DNA of 64,000 nt, from the NCBI GenBank assembly GCA_963765785.1, contig CAVXXW010000021.1:62001-126000 (forward strand). The letters run 5' to 3'. Source of the DNA: AC-32 sp963765785. GTDB lineage: Bacteria; Actinomycetota; Thermoleophilia; Gaiellales; Gaiellaceae. A model generated the notes under the pieces. It searched no databases and had not been told where the DNA came from. It saw nothing but the letters and a program-made list of their open reading frames with translations. Below, one piece after another: positions 1-7,397 of the stretch (the first letter of the stretch is position 1; each line of letters begins with the position of its first letter). Made by a program: the position numbers and the translations under genes.

Positions 1-600
1 CGCGACCCGCTGATCGGCGAGGCGACCCGACGAGTCCGCGGGCTCCGGCCGCTGCGCACCCCGACCGTGGCCCAGTCGCTGCTGCGGGCGCTTGCCGGGC
101 AGCTGATCCAGGCGAGGCGCGCGCGGCAAATCGAGCGGACGATCGTGCGAGCGCTGATGCCGAAGCTCGAGGGCACGCGGCTGCACGCACCGCCCGACTG
201 CGCCACGCTGGGGCGTGTCTCGCCCGCGGAGCTGCGCCGGCTCGGGCTCGGCATGCGGCGCGGAGCGGCGCTCGTTCGTATCTGCCGCTCGCTCGACCTC
301 GAGCGGCTCCGCTCGCTGCCCGGAGACGGCTCCCCCGAGCGGCTGCTGCGCGAGCGCGGCCTCGGGCCGTGGTCGGTCGGCGTTGTGTCCCTCGAAGGGC
401 TCGGGCGCTACGACCGCGGGCTCGTCGCCGACCTCGGGCTCGTCAAGCTTCAGTCGGCACTCAAGGGCCGCTGGGTCGAGACGTGGGAGACGGCCGAGCT
501 GCTCACGCCCTACGGCGAGTGGGCCGGGCTCGCCAGCGTCTACATGCTGAATGCCCACGCACTCGGCCTGATCCAGCTGCCCAAGACGGCCGCCGCCTAG
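1..600 (+). CDS. DNA-3-methyladenine glycosylase II-like protein (AlkA type), 5'-truncated by the window edge
   Basis: The frame is open from the first base, so the N-terminus lies outside the window and 199 C-terminal residues are seen. They carry the HhH-GPD signature of base-excision glycosylases. A hairpin segment reading GLGPWSVGVVSLEGLGR starts near residue 120 of the fragment. About 20 residues later comes VADLGL, where AlkA-family enzymes place the catalytic aspartate. In this family the enzyme removes alkylated purines from DNA by N-glycosidic cleavage. The internal ATG/GTG starts (for example position 67) are not the true start, because conserved sequence continues upstream. The product could be another HhH-GPD member, but the Trp and Asp spacing favours AlkA. 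The following gene, proC, has its own promoter-like hexamer, so the two are probably separate units. Confidence 0.85.
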   Translation, partial: RDPLIGEATRRVRGLRPLRTPTVAQSLLRALAGQLIQARRARQIERTIVRALMPKLEGTRLHAPPDCATLGRVSPAELRRLGLGMRRGAALVRICRSLDLERLRSLPGDGSPERLLRERGLGPWSVGVVSLEGLGRYDRGLVADLGLVKLQSALKGRWVETWETAELLTPYGEWAGLASVYMLNAHALGLIQLPKTAAA

Positions 601-673
601 TTCGGGCGGGCTCGGCGCAACAGCGACTGAGCCGTCGAGCGCTGTTCCGCCAATCCCGCCTAGACTCAGCCCC

Positions 674-1492
674 ATGGACGAGCGCCGCGTCGCCATCCTC
701 GGCGCCGGCACGATCGGCGAGTCGCTGCTGAGCGGCCTCTTGAGCGGCGGCTGGCGCGAGCCCGCGGAGATCGTGGCGACCGTACGGGACGAAGAACGGG
801 CGCAGGAGCTCGCCGAGCGGCACGGCATCGAAGTCACGCTCGACAACGCGGCGGCCGTCGCCGGCGCCGCGCTCGTGGTGATCGCGGTCAAGCCGCAGGA
901 CTTCGAGGCGCTGCTCGGCGAGGTCGGCGGGGTGCTGACGCCGGAGCAGACGGTGCTCTCGGTGGCGGCCGCAATCCCGACCGCCGCGATCGAGCGGCAG
1001 GTCGCGGATGGCGTGCCGGTCGTGCGCGCGATGCCGAACCGGCCGGCCACGGTGCACGAGGGCATCGCCGGCATCTGCGCCGGCGTCCACGCGGACGAGG
1101 AGCACCTGCGCCTTGCGGAGGAGGCGCTCCGCCACCTCGGCGCGGTTGTCCAGGTGCCCGAGCGCTACATGGACGCGGTCACCGCCGTCTCCGGCTCGGG
1201 CCCGGCGTACTTCGCGCTGCTCGCGGAAGCGATGATCGAGGCGGGGATCCTGCTCGGCCTCTCGCGCGAGATCTCGACGCAGCTGGTGGTCCAGACGATG
1301 CTCGGCACCGCGCGGCTGCTCCGCGACGAAGGGATCCACCCGGTCGAGCTCCGGGAGCAGGTCACGTCTCCCGGCGGCACGACGATCCGAGCGATCCGCG
1401 AGCTCGAGCGCGCAGGCGTGCGAGCAGCGTTTCTGAACGCGATTCAGGCAGCAATGGAACGGTCGCGCGAGCTCGCGGCCGGGGAGGAATGA
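674..1492 (+). CDS. proC: pyrroline-5-carboxylate reductase
   Basis: This 272-residue protein is the usual length for ProC, which reduces 1-pyrroline-5-carboxylate to proline with NAD(P)H in the last step of proline biosynthesis. The N-terminus has the Rossmann dinucleotide loop (ILGAGTIGESLLSGLL). The C-terminal dimerisation and active-site part carries SGSGPAYF and TSPGGTTIRAIRELE, both ProC hallmarks. The ATG at 674 follows a TAGACT hexamer (661-666) by exactly 7 bases and has no Shine-Dalgarno, so the message is probably leaderless. The stop overlaps the next gene's start (ATGA, 1489-1492), implying translational coupling with the phosphogluconolactonase gene. Confidence 0.95.
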   Translation: MDERRVAILGAGTIGESLLSGLLSGGWREPAEIVATVRDEERAQELAERHGIEVTLDNAAAVAGAALVVIAVKPQDFEALLGEVGGVLTPEQTVLSVAAAIPTAAIERQVADGVPVVRAMPNRPATVHEGIAGICAGVHADEEHLRLAEEALRHLGAVVQVPERYMDAVTAVSGSGPAYFALLAEAMIEAGILLGLSREISTQLVVQTMLGTARLLRDEGIHPVELREQVTSPGGTTIRAIRELERAGVRAAFLNAIQAAMERSRELAAGEE

Positions 1493-2184
1493 CGCTCTAC
1501 GGCGTCGAGCTGACCGTCTGCGCCGGCCCGGAGGAGGTCGCATCGGTGCTCGCCGACCAGCTCGTCGCCTTCGCGCGCGAGGGCGCGTCGATCGTCCTCA
1601 CCGGCGGCACCTCGGTCGGCCGCGCCTACGAGCTCTCGGCGGAGCGCGAGCCCGACTGGAGCGCTGCCTCGCTCTGGTGGGGCGATGAGCGCTGCGTGCC
1701 GCCCGAAGACGAGCGCTCGAACTTCCGGCTCGCCCGCGAGACGTTGCTGGACCGGCTCGAGGCGAGCCCGCGCGAGGTGCAGCGCATCCGCGGCGAGCTC
1801 GGGCCCGCGGAAGCGGCGCGAGAGTACGACGAGCTGCTGCGCAGCGTCTCGCGGCTCGATCTCGTCCTGCTCGGGATCGGCCCCGACGGCCATACGGCCT
1901 CGCTGTACCCGAACCAGCCGGAGCTCGACGAGCGGGAGCGGCGGGCGGTTCCAACCGAGGCGAAGCTCGAGCCGTTCGTGGACCGCGTCACGATGACAGT
2001 GCCGGTGCTGTCCTCCGCGCCGCTCGTCCTCTTCGAGGTCACCGGCGAGAGCAAGGCCGACGCAGTCGCGCGCGCGTTCGGCGAGCCGCCGAGCCCCGAC
2101 ACGCCATCGAGCCTGATCCGCTCGGCTGAAGGGCGCACCATCGTCGTCGCCGACGAGGCCGCCGCGACGGGTCTACGCGCCTAG
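1489..2184 (+). CDS. pgl: 6-phosphogluconolactonase (DevB type)
   Basis: The protein has 231 residues and fits the glucosamine/galactosamine-6-phosphate isomerase-like family that hydrolyses 6-phosphogluconolactone in the oxidative pentose phosphate pathway. Diagnostic stretches are LTGGTSVGRAYE near the N-terminus, WWGDERCVPPEDERSNFRLA in the middle and GIGPDGHTASLYP, which holds the conserved GPDGHTASLFP motif. The ATG overlaps the proC stop in an ATGA tetramer. Pairing with proC is unusual as a pathway grouping, although both enzymes touch NADPH metabolism. The protein ends 31 bases before the ArsR-type regulator. Confidence 0.92.
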   Translation: MTLYGVELTVCAGPEEVASVLADQLVAFAREGASIVLTGGTSVGRAYELSAEREPDWSAASLWWGDERCVPPEDERSNFRLARETLLDRLEASPREVQRIRGELGPAEAAREYDELLRSVSRLDLVLLGIGPDGHTASLYPNQPELDERERRAVPTEAKLEPFVDRVTMTVPVLSSAPLVLFEVTGESKADAVARAFGEPPSPDTPSSLIRSAEGRTIVVADEAAATGLRA

Positions 2185-2215
2185 ACATGCGGCACGGAAG
2201 GGGTTATACAGCCTC

Positions 2216-2755
2216 ATGGCCGCCGCCGAGTCCAAGCCGCTCTTGGACGTGCTCACGCTCGACAAACCCGAGCAACTCAAGGCCCTGGGCCATCCGCTGC
2301 GGCTGCGCGTACTCGAGACCCTCGGGGCCGGCGACGGCGAGACCCTGACGAACCGCGAGCTCGCCAGCCGCCTCGACGTCGACCCCGGGCATCTCCACTT
2401 TCACGTCCGGATGCTGCTGCGCGCCGGGCTGATCGAGCTGGCCGACACCGGCCAGGGCCGCGAGAAGCCCTACCGCGCGGTCGCGCGCACCGTACGCGTG
2501 GCGCCGGCGCTGCTGAAGTCGGACGCGACGAGCGACCTGCGCGCGGCGATGCTCGACGAGGTCCAGCGCGGCTGGGCCGAGCACGGCTCGAGCGGCACCT
2601 TCCGTGCGGCGCAGGTGACGGCGCGGATCACGCCGGAGCTCGCGGTCGAGCTGATCCAGGAGCTGGTCGAGCGAGCGCGGGAGTCGGAGGACCCGACGCT
2701 GCCACCGATCGTGATCACGACCGTGCTTCACCCGCCGACGACGGTCGACGTCTAG
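2216..2755 (+). CDS. ArsR-type winged-helix transcriptional regulator
   Basis: This 179-residue cytoplasmic DNA-binding protein has an N-terminal winged helix of the ArsR/HTH_20 class (about residues 18-90). It begins LKALGHPLRLRVLETL, then has a recognition-helix region NRELASRLDVDPGHLHFHV and a wing GQGREKPYRAV. No CxC or similar metal-binding motif is present in the helices, so metal sensing is not supported. The C-terminal 85 residues are of unknown function and may form an effector or dimerisation domain. The start follows a TATACA hexamer (2205-2210) by 5 bases, without a Shine-Dalgarno. Its TAG stop overlaps the opposing stop of the convergent gene at 2752. Confidence 0.8.
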   Translation: MAAAESKPLLDVLTLDKPEQLKALGHPLRLRVLETLGAGDGETLTNRELASRLDVDPGHLHFHVRMLLRAGLIELADTGQGREKPYRAVARTVRVAPALLKSDATSDLRAAMLDEVQRGWAEHGSSGTFRAAQVTARITPELAVELIQELVERARESEDPTLPPIVITTVLHPPTTVDV

Positions 2756-3450
2756 TCCGGCGGCAGCAGCGGCGAGCTGAGGGACACCTCGAGCCCGCGC
2801 TCGCGCGCCAGCGCCTGCAGCACGAGCACCGTGTCCGCGACCGGCAGGTCCTCGAGGTACTCGTCGCGCGCCTCGAACGACGCCAGCACCGACTCGACGG
2901 CCTCCGTGTAGGCAATCGGGTCGCCGGCCGAGATCGAAGCGAGCCCGTCCCCCACGTCGTGCGGGAAGTCGTCGCGGATCCGGATCGCGTCGGCGTGTAG
3001 GCGCGCACGTCCGTCCTCGCCGAGCACGAGGAACGCGAGCGCGGCGGCGTAGCGGCCGATCGGGCTCGGAGCGTCGGCGGCGCCGGCGTCGAGCGCCCAG
3101 CGGGCCGCGTCCTCGGCGCCGGCCCGGTCGCCGGCGAGGACGAGCGCCTTCATCGCGCCGAGCGGCCTTCCCCAGCTGTCGGGCGGAGCGTCGGCGAAGC
3201 TCTCGCGGTAGCGGGCCGCTGCCCGCCCGAACCAGTCGACAGCCTCGTCGCGGCGCCGTTGCATGAGGAGCGCGAGCCCGGCCCCGGCCGCAGCGTTGCC
3301 GAGCCGCGTCAGCTGCCGTTGCCGCGCGTCTGCGTCGGCGGCGTCCGGTAGACGCGCCTCGCCGTCGGCGTAGCGGCTCCGCTCCCGGTCGAGGCGCGCC
3401 GCCCAGTCCTCGTGCGCGCCACGTTCGCGTTCCGCCCCTGTTTCAGGCAC
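2752..3450 (-). CDS. TPR-like hypothetical protein
   Basis: This 232-residue soluble protein is helical and alanine/arginine rich. Repeated helical pairs (for example GRAAARYRESFADAP and LAGDRAGAEDAARWALDAG) resemble degenerate tetratricopeptide units, so a scaffold or adaptor role is possible, but no specific function is recognised. The GTG at 3450 is preferred over the upstream ATG at 3534, because it sits just after a strong GGGGAGGAGG Shine-Dalgarno and the extra 28 residues are low-complexity. It converges on the ArsR-type gene with overlapping stops. Its start is separated from the divergent thiolase gene by about 100 bases that must hold both promoters. Confidence 0.7.
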   Translation of the reverse strand: MPETGAERERGAHEDWAARLDRERSRYADGEARLPDAADADARQRQLTRLGNAAAGAGLALLMQRRRDEAVDWFGRAAARYRESFADAPPDSWGRPLGAMKALVLAGDRAGAEDAARWALDAGAADAPSPIGRYAAALAFLVLGEDGRARLHADAIRIRDDFPHDVGDGLASISAGDPIAYTEAVESVLASFEARDEYLEDLPVADTVLVLQALARERGLEVSLSSPLLPPD

Positions 3451-3547
3451 ACCCAACCTCCTCCCCGAGGCGATCGTATCGAGGGTCGACGCACGTGTCT
3501 GTGACGGGAGTGTCGTGAGACCGTGACGATTCACTAGGGTCCTGCGC

Positions 3548-4738
3548 GTGCGCGAGTTGCGGGAGGTTTTCTACGTCGACGGCGTCCGCACCGCGTTCGG
3601 TCGAGCAGGCCCGAAGGGCGTCTTCTGGCGCACGCGGGCCGACGACATGGGCGTCAAGGTCGTCCGCGAGCTGCTCCGCCGCAACCCGTCGCTGCCGCCC
3701 GAACGAATCGACGACGTCGTCATGGCGGCAACCGCGCAGGTCGGCGACCAGGGGCTGACCCTCGGCCGCGACGTCGCGCTCCTCGCGGGACTGCCACAGA
3801 GCGTTCCCGGCTTTGCCGTCGATCGGATGTGCGCCGGTGCCCTCACGGCGGTCACCTGCGTAGCGGGCGAGATCGCGATGGGCGCGGCCGACGTGGTCCT
3901 CGCGGGCGGGATCGAGCACATGGGCCATCACCCGATGGGCGCCGACGTCGACTTCAACCCCCGCTTCGTCGCCGAGCGGCTCGTCGACCCCTCCGCCGTG
4001 ACGATGGGCGCCACCGCGGAGAACCTGCACGACCGGTTGCCGCAGCTGACGAAGGAGGATGCCGACGTCTATGCGATGCGCTCCCAGCAGCGCGCCACGG
4101 CGGCCTGGGAGAACGGCGTCATGCGCGAGACCGTCGTGCCGATGTCGGTCTTCACCGACAACGGCTGGCGCGTGGCCGACCGCGACGAGTTCCTGCGGCC
4201 CGACACGAACATGGAGGCGCTGGCGGCGCTGCCAACACCTTTCCGCGCGGGCGGGCGCGTGACCGCCGGCAACTCCGCCGGTCTGACGGACGGCGCGACG
4301 GTCGCGCTGCTCGCCTCGGAACACGCGCTGCAGGAGCACTCGCTCGAGCCGCGCATGCGCCTCGTCGCGTACGCGTTCGCCGGCGTCGAGCCGGAGCTGA
4401 TGGGCCTGGGCCCGGTGCCCGCGACGCGGAAGGCGCTCGACCACGCCGGCCTCACGCTCGACGAGATCGGCCTCTTCGAGCTCAACGAGCCGTTCGCGGT
4501 GCAGGTGCTCAGCTGGTGCGACGGCCTCGGCGTCGACGCGGACGACGAGCGGCTCAACCCGTACGGCGGCGCGATCGCTTGCGGGCACCCGCTCGCCGCC
4601 ACCGGCGTGCGCCTGCTCGCACAGCTCGCGTACGGCTTCCGGGAGCGGCCGCAGGTGCGCTACGGGCTGACCGCCCTCTGCGTCGGCATGGGCATGGGCG
4701 CCGCGCTCGTCTGGGAGAACCTCGCTGCCGGACACTGA
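3548..4738 (+). CDS. fadA: acetyl-CoA acetyltransferase / 3-ketoacyl-CoA thiolase
   Basis: The 396-residue protein is a thiolase that cleaves 3-ketoacyl-CoA with CoA in fatty acid beta-oxidation, or condenses acetyl-CoA in reverse. The nucleophilic cysteine is C95 in VDRMCAGALTAV. The C-terminal half has the NEPFAVQVL motif with Asn and Glu, the histidine in ACGHPLAATG, and the second catalytic cysteine in ALCVGMGMGAAL. The GTG at 3548 follows TAGGGT (3535-3540) by 7 bases, so a leaderless transcript is likely. The end of the gene overlaps the start of the FadB-like gene by 14 bases, consistent with a two-gene beta-oxidation complex. Confidence 0.93.
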   Translation: MRELREVFYVDGVRTAFGRAGPKGVFWRTRADDMGVKVVRELLRRNPSLPPERIDDVVMAATAQVGDQGLTLGRDVALLAGLPQSVPGFAVDRMCAGALTAVTCVAGEIAMGAADVVLAGGIEHMGHHPMGADVDFNPRFVAERLVDPSAVTMGATAENLHDRLPQLTKEDADVYAMRSQQRATAAWENGVMRETVVPMSVFTDNGWRVADRDEFLRPDTNMEALAALPTPFRAGGRVTAGNSAGLTDGATVALLASEHALQEHSLEPRMRLVAYAFAGVEPELMGLGPVPATRKALDHAGLTLDEIGLFELNEPFAVQVLSWCDGLGVDADDERLNPYGGAIACGHPLAATGVRLLAQLAYGFRERPQVRYGLTALCVGMGMGAALVWENLAAGH

Positions 4739-6683
4739 GTTCAAGCTCGCGCCGGTCGAGACGGAACGCGGACGCGTCGCGCTCGTCACGATCGACAACG
4801 GCGAGGACTACACGAAGCCGACCTTCTTCGGCCGCGCGGCGCTCGAGTCGCTCGAGCGGCTGCTGCCGGAGCTCGAGGACGCCGACTGGGCCGCGCTCGT
4901 CCTGACGGGCAAGCCGTTCGTCTTCGCCGCGGGCGCCGACATCACCGAGTTCCCGAACGCGACGCGCGAGCTCGCCGTCGAGGGCAGCCGCGCCGGGCAC
5001 GAGCTCTTCTCGCGGATCCGCGGGCTGCCGTACCCGACCGTGGCTGCGATCAACGGCGCGTGCCTTGGCGGCGGCGTGGAGATCGCGCTCCACTGCGACG
5101 CACGGACGATCTCCAGCGCCGTGCGGCACTTCGCCTGCCCGGAGTGCTTCCTCGGGATCTTTCCAGCCTGGGGCGGGACGCAGCTGATCCCGCGGCTCGT
5201 CGGCGCCGAGACGGCCGTGAAGTTCGTCGTCGCGAACCCGATGCGGCAGAACCGAATGCTCTCCGGGCCCGAGGCGTTCGAGCTCGGCTTCGCCGACCGG
5301 CTGCTCGAGCCGGCCGAGTTCGTGGACGAGGCGATCGCGTTCGCGCTCGAGCTACCGGCGAGGACGGAACGACTCCCGGAAGACACCGCCGAGGTGCTCC
5401 GCAAGGCGCACAGCCGGCTCGAGGGGCAGGTGCACGGCGCCGCTCCCGCGCCCTACGTCGCCCTTGACCTGATCGAAGGCGCGCTTTCCGGCTGGTCGCT
5501 GGAGGAGGGCTACGCCGCCGAGGAGGAGGCAGTCGGTGAGCTGCTGCCGGGACCGCAGGCTCAGGCGTCGCTCTACGCGTTCGACCTCGTCGACCGACGC
5601 GCCAAGAGCGCGCCCGGTCGCCCGAATGCGGAGCCGCGTCCGATCCGGAAGGTCGGCCTCGTCGGCGCTGGCCTGATGGCGGCCCAGCTGGCGACGCTCT
5701 TCCTCCGGCGCCTCGAGGTGCCGGTGGCGATGCGCGACGTGCGCGGGGAGGCGCTCGCAAGCGCCCGCAAGACGATCGAGGAGGCGCTCGCCGAGCAGGT
5801 CGCGAAGGGGCGCTACGACGAAGGCAAGGCCCGCTTCCTGGCCTCGCTCGTCTCGACCTCCACCCGTTACGAGGACTTCGCCGACTGCGACCTGGTGCTG
5901 GAAGCCGTCTTCGAGGAGGTCGAGATCAAGCAGCAGGTCTTCCGCGAGCTCCGCGAGCACGTGCGCGACGGCTGCGTGCTCGCGACCAACACGTCCAGCC
6001 TATCGGTCGAGGAGATTGGCGCCGACGTCGGGATCCACTTCTTCAACCCGGTCGCCGTGCTGCCGCTCGTCGAGCTCGTACGCACGCCGCACACCGCCGA
6101 CGAGACGCTCGCAACTGCGTGGGCGTTCGCCGAGCAGCTGCGCAAGCGCCCGGTGCTCGTGGCGGATGCGCCGGCGTTCGTCGTCAACCGGGTGCTGACG
6201 CGCCTGATGAGCGTCGTGCTCGACGCGCTCGAGCACGGCACCGACCCGGACGAGGCCGACGAGGCGATCCTCAGGCTCGGCCTGCCGATGGCGCCCTCGG
6301 TGCTGCTGCAGATGGTCGGTCCTCGTGTCGCCCACCATGTGCTGGAGACCTTGCACGCCGCGTACCCGGAGCGCTTCCCGCTCTCACAGACGCTCGCCAA
6401 CTACGCGGAGGGCCGCGACGAGGTCGCCGTGCAGGCAGACGAGCCGCGCTCGCAGGAGCAGATCCTCGTGGCGGCCCTCGAGGCGCTTGCCGACGAGATC
6501 CACCACCTGCTCGAGGAGGGCGTCGTCGCCGAGGCCAAGGACGTCGACACGGCGCTCCTGCTCGGCGCCGGCTGGCCGTTCTGGCTCGGCGGGATCACCA
6601 AGCACCTCGACCAGGTCGGCATTTCAGAGAGGATGTTCGGGCGCCCGCTCGCCGAGGTCGGTGCAAGGGCGGCAACGAGATGA
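4725..6683 (+). CDS. fadB: FadB-like fusion: enoyl-CoA hydratase / 3-hydroxyacyl-CoA dehydrogenase
   Basis: This bifunctional enzyme hydrates enoyl-CoA and oxidises 3-hydroxyacyl-CoA. The N-terminal crotonase domain (about residues 1-200) has GAGADITEF and NGACLGGGVEIAL, which build the oxyanion hole. The dehydrogenase domain starts near residue 310 with the NAD-binding loop VGLVGAGLMAAQ, followed by TNTSSLSVEEI and GIHFFNPV. ATG/GTG-only callers would start at 5040 and cut the crotonase domain in half. Homologous sequence continues upstream in frame to a TGA at 4668, and the only plausible start codon in that stretch is CTG at 4725, preceded at 7 bases by GGGAG. This gives 652 residues. It overlaps the thiolase by 14 bases and the next gene by ATGA. 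Confidence 0.88.
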   Translation: MPDTEFKLAPVETERGRVALVTIDNGEDYTKPTFFGRAALESLERLLPELEDADWAALVLTGKPFVFAAGADITEFPNATRELAVEGSRAGHELFSRIRGLPYPTVAAINGACLGGGVEIALHCDARTISSAVRHFACPECFLGIFPAWGGTQLIPRLVGAETAVKFVVANPMRQNRMLSGPEAFELGFADRLLEPAEFVDEAIAFALELPARTERLPEDTAEVLRKAHSRLEGQVHGAAPAPYVALDLIEGALSGWSLEEGYAAEEEAVGELLPGPQAQASLYAFDLVDRRAKSAPGRPNAEPRPIRKVGLVGAGLMAAQLATLFLRRLEVPVAMRDVRGEALASARKTIEEALAEQVAKGRYDEGKARFLASLVSTSTRYEDFADCDLVLEAVFEEVEIKQQVFRELREHVRDGCVLATNTSSLSVEEIGADVGIHFFNPVAVLPLVELVRTPHTADETLATAWAFAEQLRKRPVLVADAPAFVVNRVLTRLMSVVLDALEHGTDPDEADEAILRLGLPMAPSVLLQMVGPRVAHHVLETLHAAYPERFPLSQTLANYAEGRDEVAVQADEPRSQEQILVAALEALADEIHHLLEEGVVAEAKDVDTALLLGAGWPFWLGGITKHLDQVGISERMFGRPLAEVGARAATR

Positions 6684-7270
6684 GCGACGACTGGCGCATA
6701 CGAGTCGAGCTGGGCGAGACCGCCCATGCCGAGACGCTGCTCGGGCGGCTCGGCGTGGACCTCGCCACGGATGAGGCCAAGCGCCTCGCAGACGAGCTCA
6801 AAGGCCACCGCCTCGCGGTCTCGAACGACGAGGACACCGTCTTCGTCTACGTCGACTCGCCGGCCGCGGCGGACAGTGCGCGCCAGATCGTCGAGGCCGA
6901 GCTCGCCGACGAGGGCATCAAGCCGGCGGAGGTCGTGAGCGAGCGCTGGCTCCCTCAGCAGGAGCGCTGGTCGGGCGAGCCGCCGACCGAGACCTGGGAG
7001 GAGGAAGAGCTCGACCACGGGCACGCGCCGTGGGAGGTACGGGTCGAGCGCGACTCGCACGCCGAGGCGCAGCAGATCGCCGACCAGCTCGAGGGCGAAG
7101 GCTACGACGTCGCGCGCCGCTGGCGCTACATGATCATCGGCGTCGGCTCGGAGGAAGAGGCGAACGAGCTGGCCCGGAGGCTCCACGGCGAGGCGGAGCC
7201 CGGCGGCGAGGTCGTCTGGGAGGCCACCCCCCAAAACCCGTTCGCGGTGTTCGGCGGGCTCGGCGGCTAG
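6680..7270 (+). CDS. two-repeat hypothetical protein of the fad operon
   Basis: The function is not recognised. The 196-residue acidic protein has two similar halves. Each begins with WxVRVE plus a His-Ala-Glu segment (WRIRVELGETAHAE and WEVRVERDSHAEAQ), and each continues with an alpha/beta pattern like a ferredoxin or SPOR-like fold (residues about 1-85 and 115-185). The halves are joined by a Trp- and Glu-rich linker. The ATG overlaps the FadB stop (ATGA), so it is translated from the same message as the beta-oxidation genes. No signal peptide or membrane segment is seen. Confidence 0.7.
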   Translation: MSDDWRIRVELGETAHAETLLGRLGVDLATDEAKRLADELKGHRLAVSNDEDTVFVYVDSPAAADSARQIVEAELADEGIKPAEVVSERWLPQQERWSGEPPTETWEEEELDHGHAPWEVRVERDSHAEAQQIADQLEGEGYDVARRWRYMIIGVGSEEEANELARRLHGEAEPGGEVVWEATPQNPFAVFGGLGG

Positions 7271-7284
7271 CCGGCGCGGGGCAC

Positions 7285-7312
7285 TTCTGAACGCCGCTAA
7301 CTCGGGTATACT
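7285..7312 (+). promoter_or_regulatory. candidate promoter of the helicase gene
   Basis: A TATACT hexamer lies at 7307-7312. A poor -35 (TTCTGA, 7285-7290) lies 16 bases upstream. Transcription would start near 7319, leaving an untranslated leader of about 80 bases before the ATG at 7398. No other -10-like element is seen in the 127-base gap. Confidence 0.4.
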
Positions 7313-7397
7313 TCGACGTGCGTCGCTCGCCCAGGGTCAATCCAGCGCGAGCGGGCTCTCTCATTGAGATTTCGCGGCACGGAAACGTGCTGCAGAC

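Noticed and set aside
503..1543. Long antisense open frames over proC, thiolase, acs, the Mo-hydroxylase genes and many others
   Set aside because: In DNA this GC-rich, antisense frames stay open by chance. Their translations are Arg/Ala/Gly-rich with no motifs and they mirror real genes.
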